Source: Pseudogymnoascus destructans
Lineage: Eukaryota > Ascomycota > Leotiomycetes > Thelebolales > Thelebolaceae
NCBI RefSeq assembly: GCF_001641265.1
Contig: NW_020167542.1
Span: 536,609-600,608, forward strand
Reading direction: 5' to 3'
Length of the DNA: 64,000 nucleotides
In this document: piece after piece, positions 1 through 11,500 of the stretch
Numbering within the stretch: position 1 is the first letter of the stretch
How the letters are laid out: every line of letters starts with the position of its first letter
Made by a program: the position numbers and the translations under genes
The notes under the pieces: model-generated
Database searches by the model: none
What the model was told of the DNA's origin: nothing
The model's input: the letters and a program-made list of their open reading frames with translations, nothing else

Positions 1-3000
1 ACAAGGAAGCCGAAGTAAGGGAAGCAGTGTCTGAAATTATCTCACTGGCCGGGGTTCCAGGCCTCTCGAATCTAGAATTAGAAGAGATGCTAGCTTGACG
101 ACTACCTGAAATAGTTGCAGAATAATTTGAAATTGCGGACAAAGGCTGGGCGGCACTAATGACAGGCGACTCGGTCTTTGTAGGTACAACTCGGATGGAC
201 CTAGGCCCTTTTGGTACCGATGACCCAGACGATGCGGCAGGAGTACTTGGGGGCAGTGGTGGGAATGCAGATGACTGAACAGCCGCATTTGCTGGTGGCT
301 CTTTGTCGGCTACTTCCTTGGTTGATGGTTGCGCTGGAACAGAGATGTTAAGTATGCCTGGCGTTGACTTTTTGGCGGCGGCCTTAGGGGCAGGGGTCAC
401 AGCTGCAACGTTGCTTGGGGTTGCCAGCGCTTTCTTGCCGGCCGTCATGGCTCGGGGTCCAGAGATAATAGCAACGTCTTTCGCTTTTCCTTTCTCCAAT
501 ACTGGAAAGTCTTCCCGGTGAAGCCCTGGAGGTGCCATGAGCTGTGATGACTGAGAAGCAATCGCCTTCGTGAGGCCGGTGTCGTTTGCCAATGACTTAA
601 CGTCTTCTTTTGCTTGCTCTCTCGCTTCGGTCTTTGAAGCCCCCGGCTTCGGGACAACAACTGCTGGAACCGGGGTAGGTGTGGGTGGAATCGATACTGT
701 TGAAAGTGGTGTACCAACTCTAGGCACGTGCGTAGCGGCCATGCTTCGAGGTGGTGTGTACTGCGATGGCGCTGGTATGGCTGGAATCCTAGTCTGTGGT
801 TTGGCCATCGCATCGTCGCGGGTTGGAGAAGGGTGTGCATGGGGCAGATTGAAACCGGGAGGAACTGATGGGGTCGACGTGCGCGAAGGCATGGAAAGGC
901 CATGATGGAAAGGGCTTGCGGCAGTTTCCGAAACGCTCTCTGCAACCAGAGCATCCACGGAGTGGGATACATCATCATCCATGGACAAGAGGTTATCATC
1001 TGCTAGTGAAATTGTCAGCATAACTCCATACCAAGTGTGAAAGCAATTAAGACGGTAATGGAATGGGTCGAGGTAGACAGGGCGTGCCAGGCTCTTGACC
1101 AATGATCTTGACCAATGCTTATTGTCGATCACGGTGGAACAAAGTTACAATACAGGATCCATCATCGTCTTTGCGTCTCGAATTCTTCTACTCGAGGCAC
1201 AGATTTGTGTGAGAAAATTATATTGACAAACCACCCATCCTAGGGCGAGTGTAGGATAGGGGAATTAACGTACATGAAGAATGTCGAGACGTGACGATGA
1301 CGAACCCATTGTAGTGCCTTCCCACCGCAATAAACAACGTGCAAAGCCGATGAACTCCACATTGTCAAGCGCATAAAATAATGCTCGACGCCAAAGAGCT
1401 CCCCGCTTCCATGCAAGGGAGGCTATGCTAACACCAAATGATGTGCCATAAAACAAGCTCTTTCCGGGGAAAACGCCATGTGCCGTAGAGGTAACCGCTA
1501 ATTAATGGCCCAGCAAAGTAACGCCCCATTGTCCTCCGGATTACCATCCGCCCCTGAATGCTGCGCCATACATCATGCTCTGATTGTACCCACCTTGTGC
1601 CTGACCCCCAAACAGCCCCTGTCCAACTCCGGCATTGCTCTGTTGCTGGTGAGGCATCCTCGCCTGCAAGATATTTGGGTCCGCAAGATCGACTAGACCA
1701 CCTCCCCCAGAGGAGGAAGTGTTAGCATGTCTGTGCTTCTTTCCCTTCTTCTTCTGCTTTGGACCGAAGTCTTGGAATGCTCCAGGCTGAGGGCCATAGA
1801 GCGTTGCCACGAGGCTAGAAGTCCGGGCTGGAGTGGAGGAGGACGGGTACTGATGAGAAAAAGGAAACATAAACTCACGCTTTCCGGCTTCGCGGCTCTG
1901 TCCTCCGCTCCCTGAGCCAGTACCTCCTCGATTTCTTAACATCTCCCGAATAATATCGTTATTATTCTCTTTTCCAGCTGCCCCAAATGCGGCACCGCCA
2001 AATTGAGATTGTCCGAACATTCCGCTAGGAGGCGTCCCGGTGGATTTAAGTCCCGGTGGTGGCCCTGGCACCGTGGAACCATAAAACTGGTTCCCTTGCT
2101 GAAGCCCCATCATTGATGCTTGTTGTCCTAGTAGCTTTGAGCCTGTGGTAGATTTCGCAGCTGATGCAGAATCACCGCCGAAGTTATATCTGGACGACTG
2201 GCGATTGTGGCCCTGCTGTTGAAACAACGTCGACTGCTGCGAACCCAAAGCACCAATTCCTGGAGGGTACTGGTCTATGAAACCCGATTGTGGCTGACCA
2301 GACTGGCCAGACTTCAACAACAATAGTTGCTGCTGTTGTATTGGTGTCAGGGCACGCCCATTAACTGTGGCTAAATTGCCGATATTGGGCGAGAAATTTT
2401 GGCCTCCAGTACCGCCAAATACACCACTATCTTGAGAGCTGCGTTGTATAGGTTGTTGGGCACTCGGGCGCCTTTGATCATGAAAAGTTTGGCCTTGGCT
2501 GCTCTCTCGGCCATCATCCCTATCTTCGGGCTCTCCGCCTAGTTGCCCACTACCACTTCCAGGCTCCTGTTCCTCTTGGGCTTCGGGTGCCGACCTCGTC
2601 TCTTCCTGAAGCTCTTGTTCGATGTGCAGCCGGGTTGCTTCATCCTGTTGTTCACGAGCTAAGCGCCGCTTCAGACCTCCATTGTCGTCAAACAAAGGCC
2701 ACCATAGTTGTGAGTCCTCGTCAGTGCTTTCACTGGGGGATTCTGACAATGTTGTAAGATAGTTTATAGATTTCAAAATCTGTGCCAGTACAGGGTCTGA
2801 CGGCGCCTGTGGTATCAAGCTTTGTTGGTGAGCTTCGGCCGCCGCGCTATCTTGCGTCTGCGAAATTCGATCTTGTGGCGATTCAGGACTCTCCTCTTCA
2901 AGAACAAGCGCCGGCAGTGATGCCGAAATAGCTGGGCTAGAAGCGGCGGCGCTGGTTGCAAGGCTTCCTCTCCTGCTTAGTTGCCCTCCTTTCGCCCAGC

Positions 3001-4169
3001 TTGCAGATGATGGTAGTGCCGATCCATCGCCACTGTCCAACTCGTCTTTGCTTGGGTCGCGCGCCATAACTTGAGATGCCGCTGCAACGGGTTGTGATTG
3101 TTGTATAGGTGCCTGGGCCTGCGCTGCTTGCCGCGCAGCTTGTGCTACAGGGCCAGAAAATGTCAAAGGTCCAGGTAACGGACGCTGCGTATTGACGCTA
3201 TTAATCGTGGATAGGTCTTGTCGAGAATAACTGTCATCATTGTCGCCTGGTTCGTGGAGAAACATGCATTGCTTATTCGTACATATCTCGTTGCGGAGAT
3301 AGGCAGAGCAGTATTTCGTCGTTCCGAGTTGAGCTCGTAAAACCCTGTCGCCGTTTTGCGACCCGTTCACAGCGGCTATACATTTCGCTGCGTCTTCCTT
3401 TTTTGCGAAGGTGACGTAGACGCCCAGTGACCCATTATTCGGTGGTGCTTCGCCCTGCTTCGCTTTGCTGACAACTATTTTGACAATAGGTCCATATTGC
3501 CCAAAATGTTTATCGCCACGCAGTGTTTTCAGAAGATCCTGCTCCGGGATTCCGGGGCTGAGACCAACAACGTATACCAAGTTCTTTTGGACTACTCGAA
3601 GCCCAGCTAAGTGCTTTCGGTTCAGACTTTCCACTTCGCGTTTCTGCGCCTCCTTATGCCGTTGCTCTGCCTTTTTCTTCGCGTTCTTTTGGGCGTTGGC
3701 TTTAAATTGTGCGATCCTAACCAAAGTTCATTAGCCTTCACACCAGAGTTACCAAGTGTCATGCTGATCAACATACTCTTCTTGTGTGACAACCTTCCAC
3801 TCTATTGTCTTCTCATCGTATGGTCTCCTACATGCTGGACACAGACCATTCATGTTGTTTTTGATGTTGTTGAAGCAGAACTGGCAGACCTATTTAGAAG
3901 GTTAGGAGAAGTAATTCGCTATATGTGTATTCGTAACTAAAGGTTATATCCTTGGGGGACGGGAGGTGGCCAAAATTACATACCTGATATCCACAAGGAC
4001 ATGGTCGGAAGTTGCGATCTGACAGATCGAACTCCTCCACACATAATGGGCTTCTCTGTTCGTTAGCAACTATTCAAACTGAAGTTGTAAAAGGTGCGGT
4101 GAAGGCGTACCATGTAAGGTCGTCGTCGTCTATGAAGCTGTCCTGTTGAACTCTACTTGACGATGCCAT
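1..4169 (-). CDS. not4: CCR4-NOT complex E3 ubiquitin ligase subunit NOT4 (C-terminus off the left edge)
   Basis: NOT4/Mot2 is the RING E3 ligase of the CCR4-NOT deadenylase complex. Exons I can place on the minus strand: 4169-4111 (start ATG at 4169), 4050-3984, 3889-3777, 3716 to about 1545, and about 1000 to 1. The first three exons encode the C4C4 RING (CPLCVEEFDLSDRNF, then CPCGYQVCQFCFNNIKNN and GLCPACRRPYDEK). Exon 4 has a coiled basic linker, an RRM (KNLVYVVGLSPGIPEQDLL) and a CCCH finger (CTNKQCMFLHEPGD), then disordered Q/S/G-rich sequence ending near a conserved YNQSMMYGAAFR segment. A second open minus-strand stretch at 1000-1 (VDALVAES, PSVPPGF, PPGLHREDFPVLE, RPGTPASEI) matches the C-terminal extension I recall for filamentous-fungal NOT4, so I join it across a roughly 0.5 kb gap. 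The exact exon 4/5 junction did not resolve: TG/GTAATC at about 1546 gives the wrong phase for the acceptor near 1000-1003. Confidence 0.85.
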
Positions 4170-4492
4170 GATATAAAAGGGTATGTAGTGGATGAGTCGG
4201 TGTTAATTTCGGGAGGAGATCTTATGGGCAGTCGAATGCCTTCTCAACGCATACAATGCGACGTATAAGAAAAGAAGGGTGGCGTTGGGGGTGTGGATAA
4301 CAAAGGATTTGACGTGGTTTGAAAGGTCGCTGGAAGATGCGAACGCGCCTTAAACGACGCTAAATTTCGGTAATTTTCAATATAGTAATCACGTGATCAA
4401 GGACCTTCCCGTAGATTCGTGACGTTTGTTGAAGTCGTCAAGAACTACAAGCTACAAATTACGATTGCAGGCCAACCCCTCCATTTCACGTC
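4170..4492. promoter_or_regulatory. Shared divergent promoter of NOT4 and the complex I 30 kDa gene
   Basis: This 323 bp gap separates two start codons pointing away from each other. It contains a CACGTG-like stretch (tcacgtgatcaagg near 4390) but no clear TATA box. A bidirectional promoter is inferred from the layout only. Confidence 0.4.
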
Positions 4493-5490
4493 ATGTCGAT
4501 GAGACTCAGCCGTCCGCTGGCATCTGCCGCAAGGAAGGGAAGCCTTTGCTTTCTTACCCCGGCAACCCGTAAAGCTGCCAACCTGGCGGCGGGGAGTGAT
4601 GTTCCAAACATGAGGTTTGCGAAACGACCGCGTATGTCATCGAAAGACCTCCTCCAACCTTAATTGAAGGTGCTAATTGTGGACTAGCTATGGAGACAAT
4701 AAATTCCCCGGTCGAAAACCCCGTCGATAAATATGCGTCGAGATCCGAGGCTATGCACAAGTATGGTGCCTACGTCTTGTCGTGCCTGCCAAAATACGTG
4801 CAGCAATACAGCGTCTGGAAGGATGAGCTCACAATCTACATTCCTCCTTCCGGAGTGATCCCAGTCATTACTTTTCTTAAGTGAGTACTTAGATGCTTTC
4901 CACGCCCCGCGCCCCCTCTCGCCTTCACTGCGGCACCTCCCCGCTTCAGAAACTCGAGGTGGAGCTAATGGTCACATAGGAACCACACTGCGGCGGAATT
5001 CACCACGATTTCTGATATCACGGCTGTCGATTTCCCTAGCCGTGATCAAAGATTCGAGGTCGTCTATAACCTTCTGAGCGTCCGACACAACTCGCGGATA
5101 CGCGTCAAGACCTATGCCGACGAGGCGCAGCCTGTACCATCTATTACCAGTCTCTACGACGGTGCCAACTGGTATGAGCGTGAGGTCTACGACATGTTTG
5201 GAGTCTTCTTCGTTGGACACCCTGATCTCCGCCGCATTATGACCGACTATGGATTTGATGGTCACCCATTGAGAAAGGATTTCCCGCTTACGGGCTATAC
5301 CGAGATTCGATACGACGAGGAGAAGAAGCGGGTTGTTGTTGAGCCACTTGAGTTGACCCAGGCCTTCAGAAACTTTGATGGTGGAAGCAGCACATGGGAG
5401 CAAGTTGGAACCGGTATTGATCAGAAGCCAGAGTCGTTTAAACTCCCAACACCGAAGCCAGAGGAGAAGATGGAGGAGCCTAAGAAATAG
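4493..5490 (+). CDS. NADH:ubiquinone oxidoreductase 30 kDa subunit (NDUFS3/NuoC homologue), mitochondrial
   Basis: This is a peripheral-arm subunit of respiratory complex I. Three exons: 4493-4631, 4688-4880, 4980-5490. The first intron (GTATGT...TGCTAATTG...CTAG) was placed at 4632 because only that donor keeps frame with exon 2; the second is GTGAGT...CATAG. Exon 1 encodes an arginine/serine/alanine-rich mitochondrial presequence starting MSMRLSRPLASAARKG. The body carries the Complex1_30kDa family signature: YGAYVLSCLPKYVQQ, YEREVYDMFGVFF, HPDLRRIMTDYGFDGHPLRK and DFPLTGYTEIRYD. The C-terminus is a lysine/glutamate-rich tail. The second intron start continues in frame for a few residues, so an unspliced reading would miss the middle of the protein. 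The counterpart in Neurospora is nuo-30.4. Confidence 0.93.
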
Positions 5491-6434
5491 AGGGAAACAG
5501 ACTAAGTGTACATATTGTCAATAATAGACGTCAGAGAGCCTTCATGCAGCAATGGAAGATTACAGCTAATGCGTGTCACGTTGTTCTCCTTTGGATCACT
5601 ACGAGCGCAAGGTTTACCATTTCTTTTTTACATTTTCGAATCCATTTAGTTTTCCACAATTGAGTCACTTATTGGGTTGAGACTCCATTTTATTCCATTC
5701 CATTCTATTTTATGTCAATCTCGACAGCTATTTCCTGTCACTTGCTAGCGGCAAGCCGGAGCTCCTGAGGCTCAAACCTTAATTTTTAGCTCCACGCCCA
5801 ACATTCTTCTTGCTCTACTCGTTGATATTGAGTAGCTGGCTACATTAGAGACATTAGAGGGTATGTGAGTCACTGGCTGGATTATGGTGCTAGCGGCACA
5901 CCGGTTAATTTCGAGCCTCAACGTCCGGCATGCTTCTAGTCTACCACATTAGGCGGCGCCGGGGAATAAGCTTTGTTAGCTTCATAGCGGCATGTCAAAC
6001 TTCGTGAAGCATGTCTGGTGCTCTGGTGCTCTGGTGCTCTGGTGCTCTGATGATACGATGGACCTGTGTCACTTGACTGATGTTTAGTGCCAGCGGCGAA
6101 AGCTATAAGAAACTCGCTCTTTTCCAACTTTGCTTCCCTCCCTCCATCACTCCTGCATACTCATCCAGGCATACTCAAGCTCTACACTGCCATCATCATA
6201 ACCAGTCAACGATCTCTTCCAAGCATCAAAGCTCATTTCCAAGAGTCAAGCTCTCGTCAAAAACCTCAAAAGCTTTCGGTACGGACTCGTAAGACTCTTT
6301 TCAGCCGACAGGTATTACTCTTCTTGAGGAATACCTGTGTTCGAGTCACCAATTGCTCGACCGCCATCAACGGCTCAAAGAGCAAAGTTCCGCCCAAGTG
6401 CCGATATCATAAGCTCCATCCCATCTCCATCACA
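5491..6434. other. Intergenic, with a short GGTGCTCT tandem repeat
   Basis: No convincing gene. Around 6014-6049 an 8-base unit (TCTGGTGC) is repeated about four times. A TATA-like gctataaga near 6100 and pyrimidine-rich stretches follow, so the right half is probably promoter and 5' leader of the small gene at 6435. Confidence 0.4.
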
Positions 6435-7086
6435 ATGCGGTCGATCGGCAGCGCTTCGAGCAACATGGCTCGTCTCAGCTATACGTCGACGTCCAGCTGC
6501 GATTCATACAGTGCGTATAATCGCTCAAAGGCTGGTGAGTTCTTTTCCTCATATTGTTTCCCATGTCAGTCTTCCGGTTTCCATAACAGAATGGATGCCT
6601 CTTGGCGTTCAAACACTGTTCGTTATGCTTCGGTTTCCCTGTTCCAGATTAGAACTCCAGTTTGGAACTCCAGCTCGAGACTCGGGCTTGAGACTCTTTG
6701 AGAATCAGGCTTGGGACTCTAGCTTGGAATTCTAGCTTGTTCTAGCTTGGGATTCTAGTTTGGAATCCTAGCTTGGAAGGCACGACCAAGTGGCTCAATA
6801 GGGGATGACGTCACGTGATTGGTTTCACGTGACATGCACTGTGTACAACGAGTGATCATGCAGTTATAAGAATGGAAAGAAGCTAACAGGGGCATAATAA
6901 GAGGACAAAATCTACTATCTACGTGACATCCTGACTCCATACGAGTTTGACAAAGAAGTAGACATTGTGATGGAAAGGATGGCTCGCAAAGCCGAGGAGG
7001 CAACCGAGGGGGGCCCAAAAATGCGCCGAAGATTGATCAAGAAGGTCAAAAGCATCTTTCGTCTTAACAGACTCTATGATGAGTAG
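6435..7086 (+). CDS. Small two-exon gene, 94-residue basic protein of unknown function
   Basis: I do not recognise this protein. Exon 1 is 6435-6534, from an ATG in good fungal context (ATCACAATGCGG) to a consensus donor GTGAGT. Exon 2 is 6902-7086, after the acceptor ATAATAAG. The junction keeps frame (phase 1) and gives 94 residues. The N-terminal third is serine/tyrosine-rich and low in complexity. The C-terminal two thirds look like a compact helical unit: EDKIYYLRDILTPYEF, KEVDIVMERMARKAEEA and KMRRRLIKKVKSIFRLNRL, strongly basic at the end. The 367 bp intron is unusually long for this window and contains an internal repeat built on CTAGCTTGG(G/A). Both exons are short, so the gene would be missed by length filters. 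The intron makes the model less certain than a single frame would be; a transcript would settle it. Confidence 0.45.
6700..6790. repeat. Short degenerate repeat in the intron of the small gene
   Basis: The phrase gggactctagcttgg / gaattctagcttg / gggattctagtttgg / gaatcctagcttgg recurs about five times in tandem within the inferred intron. Confidence 0.6.
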
Positions 7087-7679
7087 AGCCGACGGCTCAG
7101 CTTGTGCCGAGAGTGGTAAGTAACAAGCTATTGTGGCGGCAAGCATCGGTCCAGAAACTGATAAGTCATTAGCTTGGCACACTGAGTGTAGCAGGGGAGG
7201 ATGTCAAGGGGGCCACGATTGGCGGTGGCCGAGAGAAACTCTCAGAGTATGCTTCATCTCTGTGGGTTCTTGAAGCGTAGCTAACCGGAAACAGTGCTCA
7301 GCATCAAAAGTGTGCCATAAAATATGGCCGGCGTGGGATCACAGATCCACAGTAAGTTTTCAAGTTCCTATAATAAAGATGCGATTTAACGGTTTGTAGG
7401 CATCAAATCAGTTCTCGGAGATGGCCTGAGCAAGCAATGATACTCGCGGGATTTGTCTACATTTTATAGCAGTCACAGTGATTGGCAAACCACGGCACTC
7501 TTTCCCCACGAAGGGTTTTAACGAGGCTGTTGGCATCACAAAGCGTTTCATTCTGATAGATGCAATTGATTTTATTCAAATCAACTTCAAGCATTCAAAA
7601 TATCTCTTATGAAACCCGAATTTGATGACATGATCTTGTAAATACTCTCCGCACAATTCCCGGAATTCATCTCTTCTTA
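7087..7679. other. Intergenic, nothing recognised
   Basis: No open frame of useful length and no RNA gene that I can see. The stretch lies between the 3' ends of two convergent small genes and probably holds their 3' untranslated regions. Confidence 0.4.
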
Positions 7680-8065
7680 TCATGATGTTTTTGTGGGCCA
7701 TGATCGACTTTGGAGAAATTGGAGTAAAATAAGCTCCCTACCAAACTGGGCTATGTAAAGTGCAGTTAGTCCCGGAGGTCTCTAAATAGCATTGAAGACA
7801 ATGTAGCAAACAATTGATTAGACAAATCCGACAAGCTCACCTTCCTGTACTGATCCCCAAATCTCTCCTCCTGTTGTGGCCTTCCTGGATGCACCACCCC
7901 CTCATGGCCATTTTCTTTATTCGCGGAATCCGGTGACCCTGCTTTTTCGAAACCTCTATCAACATTTTTTTTGTCTGGCGATTTAATTTCGTTGCCATTT
8001 TCATCGAGGGATTTCCCGTGGCTTGTGAATGCCTTTTCAACATTTTTCATGGCTCGGGTTGTCAT
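7680..8065 (-). CDS. Small two-exon gene, about 108-residue hydrophilic protein of unknown function
   Basis: Not recognised. Exon 1 runs 8065-7841, from an ATG in good context (ccaaaATGAC) to the donor GTGAGC. Exon 2 runs 7781-7680 after TATTTAG. The 59 bp intron contains a branch-like TCTAATC. Exon 1 encodes a lysine/asparagine/glutamate-rich, probably disordered chain (TTRAMKNVEKAFTSHGK, PDKKNVDRGFEKAG, QQEERFGDQYRK). The open frame also continues upstream of the chosen Met (GYRKSQAENISK), so the start could lie further out. Without splicing, the frame stops at about 7766 with a different tail. Moderate to low certainty. Confidence 0.4.
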
Positions 8066-8589
8066 TTTGGATATATTCTCGGCCTGTGATTTCCGGTAGC
8101 CTTTGAAGAGTAAAAATATCACAATTAAAATAAATCAAAAGATGCATTCAAAATAAAAACCTTTCAATTAAAGCGTAGGTCCATAACTAAAGGTCCTAGT
8201 ACAACGCCCCTAATATATCAAGAGTCTTCATGACGAGATATATATTCCCAGTAGTGCGTTCAATATGACGTTTATAACCACACTTCATCCAGTTGAACAA
8301 GGCCAATCACGCGACGAAATTCCAAAAACGTTGACCACGTGACGCAAAGGCCTGACGTCAGTGCAACCGTCAAGGTACTGTGCGACTCATCCCAGTTCTA
8401 AACACGACCAGGCCGACAGCAAACGCGATAACCATAACGCAGTGGTTAGATTAAGTTCTCGCATAGTGCAATTCTCGTTGAGTAACGAGCTTATCCACCA
8501 TTTATCTTGTCGCATAATCTACTATTTCCCACCGTTGCCTTCACTGATCGACTGAAACACCGACGGCCCCGTGGACCCCCAAAGCGACG
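8066..8589. other. Intergenic, probable promoter region of the NPC1 gene
   Basis: AT-rich on the left, then a CT-rich stretch (ctatttcccaccgttgccttc) just before the NPC1 start. No gene seen. Confidence 0.4.
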
Positions 8590-11500
8590 ATGCGTCGAGC
8601 ATGGGAGGTCATCGCTGGCTTGATAGCCCTTTCAAGTAGCACTGTTGCCGACCCATACACTCCCATACACGAAGCCGGACGCTGCGCGATCCGTGGAACC
8701 TGTGGGAAGAAGTCATTTTTCGGACCTGAGCTGCCATGTCCAGACAACGGGCTAGCAGAAGAACCCTCGCCCGAGACACGAAAACATTTAGTCGAGCTAT
8801 GTGGAAGCAAATGGAGCGAATGCCCGGTTTGTTGCGAAGGGAAGCAACTGGATGACCTAGAGACCAATCTCAAGAGGGCACAACCCATAATATCAGCGTG
8901 CCCCGCATGCAAGGATAACTTCTTCAATCTGTTCTGTACGTTTACGTGCAGTCCAGACCAGAGCTTGTTTATCAACGTGACGGAGACTGAGAAAAAGGGA
9001 GATAAGTCTATTGTGACGGAGCTGGATCAGCTTGTGAGCGTCAAGTACGGTTCAGGGTTCTACGATAGCTGCAAGGACGTTAAATTCGGGGCGGCAAATC
9101 AGAATGCGATGGACTTCATAGGTGGAGGGGCTAAGGATTATCCAGGGCTGTTGAAGTTTTTGGGTGATAAGAAGCTCCTTGTTGGAAGCCCGTTTCAAAT
9201 CAACTTCCCGTTACCGACCGACTACACAGAACCGAACATGAAACCGACAGATATGGTCCCGAAGAAGTGCAACGACGAAGACGAAGCATTTCGATGCGCT
9301 TGCGTGGACTGTCCGGCAGTTTGTCCAAAGCTGGAGGAGGTAAAGGAGAACAAAGCATGCCATGTTGGACCGCTGCCCTGCCTGAGCTTTGGCGCCATTC
9401 TTACATATGGTATATTTCTTGCACTTCTCGCTACCGCAATTTTCGGGCATGTCGCTTGGGCGAAGCATTCGAGAAGAAGGAATCAGAGACTACAGCTATT
9501 GCAAGACATAGCTGCTAGCGACGACGAAGACGAAGAAGGCGATTTATTGGACAATGCCGCTCTTTATGATCGTCCGCAGCAAAACTACAGAGTCAACACA
9601 ATTATCGATAGTGCATTTTCAAAGCTTGGATACGCAGCAGCATCATTTCCCGGAATAAGCATCGGCCTTAGCGTCCTTATTGTTGCACTCTTCAGTTTGG
9701 GATGGATGAATTTTGATATTGAGAAGAATCCAGCCAGACTCTGGGTGAGCCCTGCGTCTGACGCTGCTAAGGAAAAGGCTTTTTTCGATGAGAGCTTTGG
9801 CCCATTCTACCGCGCAGAACAAGTTTTTCTTGTCAATGATACCCATCCTGGTGGTCCAGGACCTGTTCTGAGCTACGAGACTCTGAAGTGGTGGTTCGAT
9901 GTGGAAGACAGGGTCAGCAAGCTTACCGGCCCACACTACGGTGCTAAGCTGAACGATGTTTGTTTCAAGCCAATGGGCGATGCATGTGTTATCCAATCCG
10001 TGACTGGCTATTTTGGAAACGATATCAGCACGGTCAATCCAAAGACGTGGAAGTCAGACCTAAAGGGCTGCGCAAAGTCTCCTGTTTTGTGCCGACCAGA
10101 ATCAGGACAGCCGTTGCCTCCGAATACGATACTTGGCGGATGGGAGGAGTCTGGAGACGTCATCGACTCTACTGCTTTGATTGCAACTTGGGTTGTCAAC
10201 AACTATGCTGAGGGCTCTCCCGAAACTGAGCGAGCAATGGACTGGGAGACATCCCTCCGATCTTTACTGCTCAGCCTTCAAGGGGAAGCACAGGAACGCG
10301 GTCTTAGGTTGTCATTCTCTACGGAGATAAGTCTTGAGGCCGAACTTAACAAGTCTACCAACACCGATGCCAAGATTGTGGTTATCAGCTACTTTATCAT
10401 GTTCTTCTACGCCTCGTTGGCATTAGGATCCACTTCTCTATCATTGGGCTCACTATTCCGGAACCCTTCAATCGCATTTGTGCAATCTAAGTTTACGCTT
10501 GGCATCGTTGGTATCATCATCGTTTTGATGTCGATTTCTGCTTCTGTTGGATTGTTTAGTGCTCTCGGAATAAAAGTGACCCTAATCATCGCCGAGGTCA
10601 TTCCTTTTATTGTACTTGCCGTTGGCGTGGATAATATTTTCCTCATAGTTCATGAGTTTGAACGCGTCAACCTCAGCCATCCAGATGAGATTGTCGAAGT
10701 ACGCATCGGAAAAGCTCTCGGGCGCATGGGGCCATCCATTCTATTGTCAGCATCCACTGAGACAATAGCTTTCGCACTTGGTGCTTTCGTTGGCATGCCT
10801 GCCGTTCGAAACTTTGCCATATATGCAGCAGGGGCCGTTTTCATCAATGCGATCCTACAGGTAACGATGTTTATCTCCGTTCTGGCGTTGAATCAGCGTC
10901 GGGTCGAGGACAATAGAGCCGACTGCTTCCCATGTGTGAAAGTCAAGAGCGCCGGTGTACACCTCGGTGGTGATCTGAACGTTAATTCTCGTTATTACGA
11001 AGGTTCAGACGAGGGAACCTTGGAGAAATACATCCGCAAGACATACACGCCCGCCCTGCTTGGCCGAAAGATGAAAGTATTCGTCGTTGTTCTATTCTTT
11101 GGCCTCTTTGCTGCAGGCGTCTCATTGTTTCCAGAAGTCAAACTGGGTCTTGACCAGCGGGTCGCAATTCCAGATGACTCCTATTTGATCCCATACTTCA
11201 ATGACCTGTACGCCTATTTCGACGCTGGGCCACCTGTGTACTTCGTCACCCGTGGTCTGAATGCGACACAGCGTTCCCACCAGCAGCAGATATGCTCTCG
11301 CTTTACAACCTGCGAGTCGCTATCTCTCACCAACGTCTTGGAGCAGGAGCGCAAGCGACCTGACATATCGTACATTGCGGCGCCGGCGGCAAGCTGGATT
11401 GATGACTACTTCCGCTGGCTGAACCCGGAAGAAGAGTGCTGTATGGAAAATGGAGTTCCATGCTTCCAAGGGCGTGATCCGCCATGGAACATCACTCTTC

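Noticed and set aside
1265..1456. Possible NOT4 exon in the gap between the two NOT4 blocks
   Set aside because: The 63-codon minus-strand frame has no resemblance to NOT4 and no matching splice sites that restore phase.
6087..6735. Two overlapping plus-strand frames of 204 and 132 codons
   Set aside because: Low-complexity Ser/His/Arg composition. A better-supported spliced gene starts at 6435 in another frame.
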